Of a DNA stretch of 64,000 bases, positions 27,937 through 43,833 are shown piece by piece. The stretch is from Vibrio algivorus (GTDB lineage: Bacteria; Pseudomonadota; Gammaproteobacteria; Enterobacterales; Vibrionaceae). The position numbers and the translations under genes were made by a program. Every line of letters begins with the position of its first letter. Positions within the stretch are counted from its first letter, which is position 1. The notes beneath the pieces were generated by a model. The model ran no database searches. It saw only the letters and a program-made list of their open reading frames with translations, and was not told the DNA's origin. The stretch is from the NCBI RefSeq assembly GCF_002218005.2, contig NZ_AP018678.1, positions 2,170,001-2,234,000 of the forward strand, in the 5' to 3' direction.

Positions 27937-28527
27937 ATGCTAGAAAGCATTAATGATAGCTTTAAAGAAAGCATTCAGATTCAAATTGCTGCCGCAGAAT
28001 CTCTTCCCGATGCTATAACTCATGCAGCACAAGCGATGGTGAGTAGCTTATTGAATGGCAATAAAATCCTTTGTTGTGGTAATGGTGGCTCTGCAGCAAA
28101 CGCACAACAATTTGTATCTTGCTTACTCAATCGATTCGAGACAGAACGACCAAGCCTTCCAGCAATGGCTTTGACAGCAGATACATCTACACTAACGGCT
28201 ATAGCAAATGACTATCACTATCAAGAGATCTTTTCTAAACAAGTCAGAGCTTTCGGGCAAGCAGGAGATGTATTGATTGCTATTTCTACCAGTGGCAACA
28301 GCAGCAACATAATCAAAGCCGTTGAAGCCGCTGTCACTCGTGATATGACCATCATTGCATTTACCGGTAAAGATGGTGGTGAGCTTGCAGGGTTACTTGG
28401 TGAATCAGATGTAGAAATACGTATTCCATCACATAGAACTGCAAGAATTCACGAAGTCCATATGCTAACACTTCACTGTTTATGTGACTTAATTGATCAA
28501 GTGATCTTTCCCTCTCACGACGGATGA
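27937..28527 (+). CDS. diaA: DnaA initiator-associating protein DiaA (SIS domain)
   Basis: SIS-domain protein of the GmhA-like family. DiaA tetramers bind several DnaA molecules and promote timely replication initiation at oriC. The 196-residue product carries CCGNGGSAANAQQFVSCLLN (sugar-isomerase loop), SGNSSNIIKAVEAA and a C-terminal HEVHMLTLHCLCDLID helix. Assignment to DiaA rather than sedoheptulose-7-phosphate isomerase rests on context (yraN upstream, dolP downstream) and family resemblance. It overlaps dolP by ATGA. Confidence 0.92.
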   Translation: MLESINDSFKESIQIQIAAAESLPDAITHAAQAMVSSLLNGNKILCCGNGGSAANAQQFVSCLLNRFETERPSLPAMALTADTSTLTAIANDYHYQEIFSKQVRAFGQAGDVLIAISTSGNSSNIIKAVEAAVTRDMTIIAFTGKDGGELAGLLGESDVEIRIPSHRTARIHEVHMLTLHCLCDLIDQVIFPSHDG

Positions 28528-29249
28528 GTAATATGAAAAAAAACGCTATTATTTTATGCTTATCTAGTATATTTCTAATTACTGGTTGTACCTCAATAGG
28601 AAATACTTCCACTCCTGCTCAGCAGCAGTGGCAAGAAAAGAACATTCAATCTAATATCAATGCATTAAATCAAGCTCCCCAATATAGAGGGAAAGTTCGA
28701 GTAACCTCCGAAATTACGAGCGCTGGACACGTCTTACTTTTAGGTCAATCCGTTGATGAAGATAATAAACAGTATATCGAAGGCTACGTAAAAAACTTAC
28801 CAAATGTAGATACAGTCTATAACCAAATTCGCATATCAAAACCTCTATCATTCCAACAAATTAGCCATGATATTTGGTTAACAACTAAAGTAAAAAGCGC
28901 TCTTTTATCAGATGACCGATTAGATCAATACAACATTAAAGTAACAACTGAGAATAGAGAAGTATTTTTAATTGGTAACATATCAGAAGAAGCTGCTCAA
29001 ATTGCTGCAGACGTTGCCAGTAGAATAGAAGATGTATCAAAAGTAATCAAAGCATTCAATTACGTAAATACTCCAACTATCCAATCTAAACCAGCTCCGA
29101 GTTCAAATAGCAATGAAACAAATAGTGCACTAGAAAAGGATAAGAGCATCTCACCAAAAGTAGAACAGTTAAACAATAATAGTGCTACACCAATAATTGA
29201 AGAGATTGACACTCCTATCGATGAAACTGATGTATTCACCACTCAGTAA
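28524..29249 (+). CDS. dolP: Outer-membrane lipoprotein DolP (YraP), dual BON domains, long acidic tail
   Basis: Lipoprotein of the envelope-integrity system. DolP binds anionic phospholipid and localises to the division site. The signal peptide ends LITGC (C22). Two BON domains follow: residues about 45-115 (VRVTSEITSAGHVLLLGQSV... YNQIRIS) and about 122-185 (TKVKSALLSDDRL... EVFLIGNIS). The last 55 residues are Ser/Asn/Glu/Pro-rich and disordered. The protein is 241 residues against about 190 in E. coli, and the excess is this tail. The start is ATG 28524 (overlapping diaA) or ATG 28533. Confidence 0.9.
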   Translation: MSNMKKNAIILCLSSIFLITGCTSIGNTSTPAQQQWQEKNIQSNINALNQAPQYRGKVRVTSEITSAGHVLLLGQSVDEDNKQYIEGYVKNLPNVDTVYNQIRISKPLSFQQISHDIWLTTKVKSALLSDDRLDQYNIKVTTENREVFLIGNISEEAAQIAADVASRIEDVSKVIKAFNYVNTPTIQSKPAPSSNSNETNSALEKDKSISPKVEQLNNNSATPIIEEIDTPIDETDVFTTQ

Positions 29250-29283
29250 TGATCATGTAAACAAACCTATTCAACTAACTTAA

Positions 29284-29317
29284 TAAAAGCAGGGTATTAA
29301 TTACTCTGCTTTTTTAG
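29284..29317 (+). terminator. Rho-independent terminator after dolP
   Basis: Stem AAAGCAGGGTA / TACTCTGCTTT (one mismatch) with a five-base loop and a following T-run. It ends the lpoA-yraN-diaA-dolP transcript. Confidence 0.85.
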
Positions 29318-29561
29318 CTTTAAAGGAATGAAAATAACAATATCAGCATTGTGAGTAATAATAACTGTGATAATTTTTATTAAGAGATTGTACTAGAATA
29401 AGCACTAGATGATGTTAGTTATAAGGTAGTGGTAGAAGTACTATTATCATCTAATGACTTAGGATACCTAAGGTAACAGCTTACTCGCTGTTCGCTAGAA
29501 GAAACTAACAGAGCACCCACTTATCAATACCTATTGTTCTAAATTTCATTTTCTACAAACG
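29318..29561. other. Gene-free stretch between dolP and the rrn terminator, with hairpins
   Basis: No open frame or known RNA family recognised. Three dyads stand out: TAGATGAT (29406-29413) with ATCATCTA (29446-29453); CTTAGG-ATA-CCTAAG at 29458-29472; and AACAGC / GCTGTT around 29475-29492. They lie between two converging terminators. Possibly decayed sequence or a small structured RNA. Confidence 0.4.
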
Positions 29562-29593
29562 AAAAAAAACCTGACTCTTTCGAATCAGGTTTC
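29562..29593 (-). terminator. Rho-independent terminator of the downstream rRNA operon
   Basis: Minus-strand stem AAACCTGA / TCAGGTTT followed by eight T residues, about 26 bp past tRNA-Asp, the last gene of the operon. Confidence 0.9.
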
Positions 29594-29618
29594 TTACTCT
29601 TTATTCAAGATATGTAAG

Positions 29619-29695
29619 TGGCGGAGTGGACGGGACTCGAACCCGCGACCCCCGGCGTGACAGGCCGGTATTCTAACCAACTGAACTACCACTCC
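29619..29695 (-). tRNA. tRNA-Asp (GTC)
   Basis: 77-nt cloverleaf on the minus strand starting GGAGTGGTAGTTCAGTTGG, anticodon GTC in CCTGTCACG, T-arm GGTTCGAGTCC and encoded CCA. The 7-bp acceptor stem is GGAGTGG/CCACTCC. It is the distal tRNA of the downstream rrn operon, 30 bp after 5S. Confidence 0.97.
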
Positions 29696-29725
29696 GCAGT
29701 GTCTATTCAGCATTTTGCAATTCAA

Positions 29726-29844
29726 AGCCTGGCGATGTCCTACTCTCACATGGGGAAACCCCACACTACCATCGGCGCTACTTCGTTTCACTTCTGAGTT
29801 CGGCATGGAATCAGGTGGGTCCAAAGCGCTATGGTCGCCAAGCA
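29726..29844 (-). rRNA. rrf: 5S ribosomal RNA (downstream rrn operon)
   Basis: About 119 nt. The minus strand begins TGCTTGGCGACCATAGCGC and ends in the pairing GGCGATG/CATCGCCAGGC. Contains CCGAACTCAGAAGTGAAACG. Identical in sequence to the copy at 35457-35575. Confidence 0.97.
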
Positions 29845-29980
29845 AATTCTTTTGTTAAAACATCATTTATGATGCTTTAACTTAATTCGGAAAGCTGTCT
29901 TGTTATCTCTAACTCGTTCTCACACTCATTCAAGTATGTCTCATATCTATTCAGTCCAACCAAAACCCTTTAGGTGTTGT

Positions 29981-32868
<2,888 letters not shown>

Positions 32869-33219
32869 ATACAACCCAAAAGGGTCTTAATGTATGTTCA
32901 ACTAAATAAGGTTTTAGTTTTGTTCACAAGGAGGGTAATCCTTGATGAACGTTTGCCGGACTCAATAGAATCAATTGCAAGCAATTGATTTGAATACAAG
33001 ACACTTGAATGTGTGTTGTTGTGTTTATCGATTAAGATAAACATTGAGAACTTTTATTTGATAACAACAATTGAATTATTGTTATCAGTCAGCTTTCCAA
33101 ATTGTTAAAGAGCAAGAGTTTATTTTTTCAAACAAACCACTTTTTAAAGACTTTCAGCGACAAAGCATCCCATCCAAAGTAATTATTGGATGCGAAGCAT
33201 CGTAAAAGTATTTAAAGAG
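32869..33219 (-). other. 16S-23S spacer DNA upstream of 23S (downstream operon)
   Basis: Non-coding spacer between tRNA-Val and 23S. It holds a boxA antitermination element (minus strand GCTCTTTAACAATT, 33100-33113) and the 23S processing-stem sequences near the 23S end. From boxA to 23S it is nearly identical to the other operon (38600-38850), and diverges just before boxA. Confidence 0.7.
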
Positions 33220-33295
33220 TGGTGGGCGATACCGGGCTCGAACCAGTGACCCCCTGCTTGTAAGGCAGGTGCTCTCCCAACTGAGCTAATCGCCC
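33220..33295 (-). tRNA. tRNA-Val (TAC)
   Basis: 76-nt cloverleaf, minus strand GGGCGATTAGCTCAGTTGGG..., anticodon TAC in CCTTACAAG, T-arm GGTTCGAGCCC, encoded CCA. Third of three spacer tRNAs. Confidence 0.97.
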
Positions 33296-33338
33296 ACATT
33301 GTTTTCTTACTTAAAGTAAGCATTTCCGTGGGAGGAAA

Positions 33339-33414
33339 TGGTGGGTCGTGCAGGATTCGAACCTGCGACCAATTGATTAAAAGTCAACTGCTCTACCAAC
33401 TGAGCTAACGACCC
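33339..33414 (-). tRNA. tRNA-Lys (TTT)
   Basis: 76-nt cloverleaf, minus strand GGGTCGTTAGCTCAGTTGG..., anticodon TTT in ACTTTTAAT, T-arm GGTTCGAATCC, encoded CCA. Middle spacer tRNA, one base from tRNA-Glu. Confidence 0.97.
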
Positions 33415-33415
33415 A

Positions 33416-33491
33416 TGGTATCCCGTAGGGGAGTCGAACCCCTGTTACCGCCGTGAAAGGGCGGTGTCCTAGGCCTCTAGACGAACGGGAC
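33416..33491 (-). tRNA. tRNA-Glu (TTC)
   Basis: 76-nt cloverleaf, minus strand GTCCCGTTCGTCTAGAGGCC..., anticodon TTC in CTTTCACG, T-arm GGTTCGACTCC, encoded CCA. The acceptor stem GTCCCGT / ACGGGAT begins with a G1-U72 wobble and the discriminator base is A, unlike E. coli tRNA-Glu (G1-C72, G73). First spacer tRNA after 16S. Confidence 0.96.
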
Positions 33492-33583
33492 ACGGACTAT
33501 GAAAGCATTGGGATGCTTTCAAAACTCTTTTCTATATAAACCTAATCAATCTGTGTGGGTACTCATCAAAAATAATCTTCGTA

Positions 33584-35123
<1,540 letters not shown>

Positions 35124-35456
35124 AAAGTTTTTGTGGTCTTTCGACCGGCTCAACGAATACTGACTTCAAAACTATTCTTCTTAAAAGAAGAAGTAACTTT
35201 AAAGCTATTATCTATCCAACAGACAGATAATGAATTGACTGTGCCAATTATTAGTAAACTAATAACTGATTGGTCACTCAGTTCATTGATAAATCTTTTT
35301 GATTATCATCAACGAGTGCCCACACAGATTGATAGGTTTAAATTGTTAAAGAGCGAAGCGAACTATACGCTTTTGACTTTACAAGTCAACATAATATTCT
35401 AATAGTATCAAAACATTATGTTGACCAAGCTAAAAATAAGCTTAGTCATAAATATA
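35124..35456 (-). promoter_or_regulatory. Inter-operon region: promoter, boxA and leader of the downstream rrn operon
   Basis: 333 bp between the 5S of the upstream operon and 16S of the downstream one. Minus-strand promoter: -35 TTGACT (35384-35389), 16-bp spacer, -10 TATAGT (35362-35367). The -35 lies in a dyad TTGACTT-GTA-AAGTCAA (35373-35389). boxA (GCTCTTTAACAATT) is at 35341-35354. A hairpin GACTAAGCT/AGCTTGGTC just after the upstream 5S lacks a T-run, so it is not a clear terminator. Confidence 0.7.
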
Positions 35457-35575
35457 AGCCTGGCGATGTCCTACTCTCACATGGGGAAACCCCACACTAC
35501 CATCGGCGCTACTTCGTTTCACTTCTGAGTTCGGCATGGAATCAGGTGGGTCCAAAGCGCTATGGTCGCCAAGCA
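35457..35575 (-). rRNA. rrf: 5S ribosomal RNA (upstream rrn operon)
   Basis: About 119 nt, same sequence as 29726-29844. The 5S-23S spacer behind it is also the same. No tRNA follows this copy. Confidence 0.97.
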
Positions 35576-35711
35576 AATTCTTTTGTTAAAACATCATTTA
35601 TGATGCTTTAACTTAATTCGGAAAGCTGTCTTGTTATCTCTAACTCGTTCTCACACTCATTCAAGTATGTCTCATATCTATTCAGTCCAACCAAAACCCT
35701 TTAGGTGTTGT

Positions 35712-38599
<2,888 letters not shown>

Positions 38600-38897
38600 A
38601 TACAACCCAAAAGGGTCTTAATGTATGTTCAACTAAATAAGGTTTTAGTTTTGTTCACAAGGAGGGTAATCCTTGATGAACGTTTGCCGGACTCAATAGA
38701 ATCAATTGCAAGCAATTGATTTGAATACAAGACACTTGAATGTGTGTTGTTGTGTTTATCGATTAAGATAAACATTGAGAACTTTTATTTGATAACAACA
38801 ATTGAATTATTGTTATCAGTCAGCTTTCCAAATTGTTAAAGAGCAAGAGTTTCTTACGAAACCATTTTTAAATATTTTCAGTGAAAACACTTAAAGA
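38600..38897 (-). other. 16S-23S spacer DNA upstream of 23S (upstream operon)
   Basis: Non-coding. It contains boxA (38831-38844) and the 23S processing-stem DNA shared with the other operon. The last 50 bp before tRNA-Ala are specific to this operon. Confidence 0.7.
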
Positions 38898-38973
38898 TGG
38901 TGGAGCTATGCGGGATCGAACCGCAGACCTCCTGCGTGCAAGGCAGGCGCTCTCCCAGCTGAGCTATAGCCCC
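38898..38973 (-). tRNA. tRNA-Ala (TGC)
   Basis: 76-nt cloverleaf, minus strand GGGGCTATAGCTCAGCTGGG..., anticodon TGC in CTTGCACG, T-arm GGTTCGATCCC, encoded CCA. Second spacer tRNA of this operon. Confidence 0.97.
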
Positions 38974-39008
38974 ATCGAAATCATGTTGACCAATCTTTTA
39001 GGAAAGAT

Positions 39009-39085
39009 TGGTGGGTCTGAGTGGACTTGAACCACCGACCTCCCGCTTATCAGGCGAGCGCTCTAACCAGCTGAGCTACAGACCC
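39009..39085 (-). tRNA. tRNA-Ile (GAT)
   Basis: 77-nt cloverleaf, minus strand GGGTCTGTAGCTCAGCTGG..., anticodon GAT in CTGATAAG, T-arm GGTTCAAGTCC, encoded CCA. First spacer tRNA after 16S; the Ile-Ala pair is the classic spacer content. Confidence 0.97.
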
Positions 39086-39153
39086 AACATGAAACTCTTT
39101 TCTATATAAACCTAATCAATCTGTGTGGGTACTCATCAAAAATAATCTTCGTA

Positions 39154-40693
<1,540 letters not shown>

Positions 40694-41126
40694 AAAGTTT
40701 TTGTGGTCTTTCGACCGGCTCAACGAATACTGACTTCAAAACTATTCTTCTTAAAAGAAGAAGTAACTTTAAAGCTATTATCTATCCAACAGATAGATAA
40801 TGAATTGACTGTGCCAATTATTAGTAAACTAATAACTGATTGGTCACTCAGTTCATTGATAAATATTTTTGATTATCATCAACGAGTGCCCACACAGATT
40901 GATAGGTTTAAATTGTTAAAGAGCGTTGTTCTTATTGAAAGCGCTTAGCGCGTCTCGTTGAACAGGGCGGCCATTTTAGCGATTTAAAAGTTCGTGTCAA
41001 ACACTTTTTTAAAACTTTTTTCGCAAACCTTTTGAGAAGGTTTTGACCTCTAACTCGTTGCTGCCGTTAGGCTGTGTGCTCCGTGTCAGTGAGGTCGCAT
41101 TATAGAGATCCAAATCACATTGGCAA
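40694..41126 (-). promoter_or_regulatory. Tandem P1/P2 promoters and leader of the upstream rrn operon
   Basis: P1: -35 TTGCCA (41121-41126), 16-bp spacer, -10 TATAAT (41099-41104). P2: -35 TTGACA (40995-41000), 16-bp spacer, -10 TAAAAT (40973-40978), with A-tracts just upstream that resemble an UP element. Both have GC-rich discriminators (GCGACC, GGCCGCC), as expected for stringently controlled rRNA promoters. boxA follows at 40911-40924. The leader from boxA to 16S differs from the other operon by only a couple of bases. Confidence 0.85.
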
Positions 41127-41262
41127 CCCTTTTCTTTCAAAAACTTTAAAAATATAGCTTAGATGGTCACTTTCCATCCAAAGACTTATTTATACAACTT
41201 TACTCTAACCTTAATAACAAGTTATCCACAAAATAAGTAAAATTCAGCTACCATTCTAAATA
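41127..41262. other. Non-coding DNA upstream of rrn P1
   Basis: AT-rich stretch between the cysH terminator and rrn P1. It may carry UP or Fis sites, which I cannot place reliably. No gene seen. Confidence 0.35.
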
Positions 41263-41298
41263 TAAAAGAGGCTATCACCGCAGTGTATAGCCTCGTCT
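41263..41298 (-). terminator. Rho-independent terminator of the cysJIH operon
   Basis: Perfect 8-bp stem GAGGCTAT / ATAGCCTC (41268-41275 and 41287-41294 on the plus strand) followed on the minus strand by TTTT, about 35 bp after the cysH stop. Confidence 0.85.
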
Positions 41299-41330
41299 TT
41301 ATATATAAATAACATTATAAAGGTTAGATT

Positions 41331-42113
41331 TTATATTCCGGAGCCATCTTGTTGTTGCTCAGGATCATCTTCATGGAGACCACACTCTCGTTTCAGACCA
41401 AAGAATCGAGTTTCTTCTTCTGTCATTCCCGGTTCCCATTTACGAGTTGTGTGGGTATCTCCAACAGAAAGATAACCTTCCTCCCATAGTGGGTGATAAG
41501 ACAAGCCATGCTTTTCTAAATATTGATGTATTTCTTTATTACTCCAATCTATGATCGGTAAAAATTTAAAAACACCATTTTGTACAGCAAGAATAGGTAG
41601 TCCATTACGTGTATTAGATTGTTCACGTCTCAATCCAGAAAACCAAGTAGAAACATTGAGCTCTTTTAATGCACGTCGCATTGGCTCTACTTTATTTATC
41701 TTATTGTACTTTTCGATGCCCTCGACACCCTGCTCCCAAAGCTTACCATAAGAAGCTTCCTGCCAATTGGGACTCTGTTCTGCTCGAAAAACTTGTAAAT
41801 TAAGATTTAGCTTCTCTTTTAACTCATCTATGAATCGATACGTCTCTGGAAATAGATATCCTGTATCTGTCAATATGACGGGAATATCTGATTTCGCTTC
41901 CGTTGCCAAATGCAACATGACTGCCGCTTGAATACCAAAACTTGAAGATACAGCAAACTCACCTTGCAAGTTTTCTAAAGCCCACAGAATTCTTTGTTGA
42001 GCCGTCATATCTTCAAGTTGAGCATTAATCTCTGCAAGTATTAAACTTTGCTCTACTTTATTAAGGTTAACGAGTTCTTCTATATATAAACTCTTTTCTT
42101 GTGTACTAAGCAT
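41331..42113 (-). CDS. cysH: Phosphoadenosine phosphosulfate reductase CysH
   Basis: Reduces PAPS to sulfite with thioredoxin. The 260-residue product has the PP-loop-like SSFGIQAAVMLHL, the LTDTGYLFPETYRFIDEL block, WFSGLRREQSNTR, and the C-terminal ECGLH motif holding the catalytic cysteine. It lacks the two CC pairs that bind the iron-sulfur cluster in APS reductases, so it is the PAPS-specific type. Last gene of cysJIH, overlapping cysI by 8 bp. Confidence 0.96.
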   Translation of the reverse strand: MLSTQEKSLYIEELVNLNKVEQSLILAEINAQLEDMTAQQRILWALENLQGEFAVSSSFGIQAAVMLHLATEAKSDIPVILTDTGYLFPETYRFIDELKEKLNLNLQVFRAEQSPNWQEASYGKLWEQGVEGIEKYNKINKVEPMRRALKELNVSTWFSGLRREQSNTRNGLPILAVQNGVFKFLPIIDWSNKEIHQYLEKHGLSYHPLWEEGYLSVGDTHTTRKWEPGMTEEETRFFGLKRECGLHEDDPEQQQDGSGI

Positions 42114-43833
42114 GGAAGTCCCTCTTAGAGATCACGACCTCTTCTATAATACCAACACGAATCACGAAATCACCGAACGCTTCTTTTTCTTTACGTTCTT
42201 TAGACCAGCGAGACACCAACTCATCTATATCTTGTAGAATTTGTTTATCCGTAATGTTCTCTTTATACATCTTAGGAACACGAGTACCACTACGGTTACC
42301 ACCTAAATGTAGGTTGTAGCGACCAGGCGCTTTACCGACTAAACCAATCTCAGCCAACATTGCTCGCCCACACCCATTAGGGCAACCTGTTACACGTAAA
42401 ATAATGTTTTCTTCTTTCGGTAGCTGATGCTTTGCTAGAATGCCTTCCACTTCCGTAACAAAAGAAGGAAGAAAACGTTCTGCCTCAGCCATCGCTAATG
42501 GACAAGTTGGAAATGCCACACACGCCATTGAGTTTTTACGCTGCTCACTCGTAGAAGCATCCATTAGACCATGCGCTACAGCAATACTTTCTATCAGCTC
42601 TTTTTGATCTGCAGCTACGCCTGCCACAATTAAGTTTTGATTTGCTGTAATACGGAAGTCGCCTTTATGAACTTTAGCCAGTTCAGCCATACCTGTCTTA
42701 AGTGTTTTTCCTGGATAATCTAAAATACGACCATTCTCTATAAATAGAGACAAGTAGTGTTTACCGTCAATACCTTCAGACCAACCAATGCGATCACCAC
42801 GCTCAGTAAATTCATAAGGACGACTTGGTTCAAATTTACTCCCAGCGCGTTTTTCAACTTCCGCTTTAAATACATCAACACCAACACGGTCTAGCGTATA
42901 TTTTGTTTTAGCATTTTTACGGTTAGAACGGTTACCCCAATCACGTTGCGTCGTTACTACTGCTTCCGCAAACGCTAAAGTCTGACCGACTGGAATAAAA
43001 CCAAAGTCATCAGCACGACGAGGATAGGTAGAAGTATCCCCATGAGTCATAGCAAGACCACCACCTACCAGAACGTTAAAGCCAATTAACTTACCGTTTT
43101 CTTCAATTGCCACAAAGTTCAAATCATTAGCATGAACATCAACATCGTTCAGTGGTGGAATCGCAATAGTAGTTTTAAATTTACGTGGCAAGTAGGTGCG
43201 ACCTAAAATAGGCTCTTCTTCTTGAACGGTACTATCGATTTTTTCTGCATCCAACCAAACTTCCGCATAGCCTCGAGCATGTGGCAAAAAGTGTTCACTA
43301 ATCCTCTTTGACCACTCATACGCTTCTTGGTGTACTTCGGATTGATATGGATTCGCCGTACATAGTACATTTCGATTCATATCTGCAGCGGTACCAATCG
43401 AATCAATACCAATAGAGTTAAGTGCTTTATGAACCTTTTTAATATTAGGCTTTAAAATGCCATGATATTGAAAGGTTTGACGCGTCGTTAAACGAATACT
43501 GCCATATAAAGTATGCTCATCTGCCCACTTATCAACACCAAGCCATTGGGTTGGAGTGATCACACCAGCCGGTAGACGCGCACGAACCATCAAAGTATGT
43601 AGCGGCTCAAGTTTTTGCTTGGCTCGCTCAGCGCGAATGTCACGATCATCTTGTAAGTACATACCGTGAAAACGAATCAATGTGAAATTATCGCCTGTCA
43701 CTGCACCAGTAATTGGGTTTTGTAGATCTTCTTCAATCGTCCCACGTAAAAAATTACTTTCAGCTTTTAAACGCTCACCATCAGAAAGTGGACCTAATAC
43801 TTCGCCTAATACAACTTGTTCTTTCATGCTCAT
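42106..43833 (-). CDS. cysI: Sulfite reductase hemoprotein beta subunit CysI
   Basis: Six-electron reduction of sulfite to sulfide using siroheme coupled to a [4Fe-4S] cluster. The 575-residue product has the duplicated nitrite/sulfite reductase domains. The four cluster cysteines are visible in CVAFPTCPLAMAEAER and VTGCPNGCGRAML, spaced C-x5-C and C-x3-C. Substrate-binding arginine and lysine residues are expected around RLTTRQTFQYHG. The start overlaps the cysJ stop by one base. Confidence 0.97.
   Translation of the reverse strand: MSMKEQVVLGEVLGPLSDGERLKAESNFLRGTIEEDLQNPITGAVTGDNFTLIRFHGMYLQDDRDIRAERAKQKLEPLHTLMVRARLPAGVITPTQWLGVDKWADEHTLYGSIRLTTRQTFQYHGILKPNIKKVHKALNSIGIDSIGTAADMNRNVLCTANPYQSEVHQEAYEWSKRISEHFLPHARGYAEVWLDAEKIDSTVQEEEPILGRTYLPRKFKTTIAIPPLNDVDVHANDLNFVAIEENGKLIGFNVLVGGGLAMTHGDTSTYPRRADDFGFIPVGQTLAFAEAVVTTQRDWGNRSNRKNAKTKYTLDRVGVDVFKAEVEKRAGSKFEPSRPYEFTERGDRIGWSEGIDGKHYLSLFIENGRILDYPGKTLKTGMAELAKVHKGDFRITANQNLIVAGVAADQKELIESIAVAHGLMDASTSEQRKNSMACVAFPTCPLAMAEAERFLPSFVTEVEGILAKHQLPKEENIILRVTGCPNGCGRAMLAEIGLVGKAPGRYNLHLGGNRSGTRVPKMYKENITDKQILQDIDELVSRWSKERKEKEAFGDFVIRVGIIEEVVISKRDFHA

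Noticed and set aside
41027..41050. Hairpin AAACCTT/AAGGTTT between rrn P1 and P2 as a terminator
   Set aside because: It is not followed by a T-run on the transcribed strand, and it lies between two promoters of the same operon.
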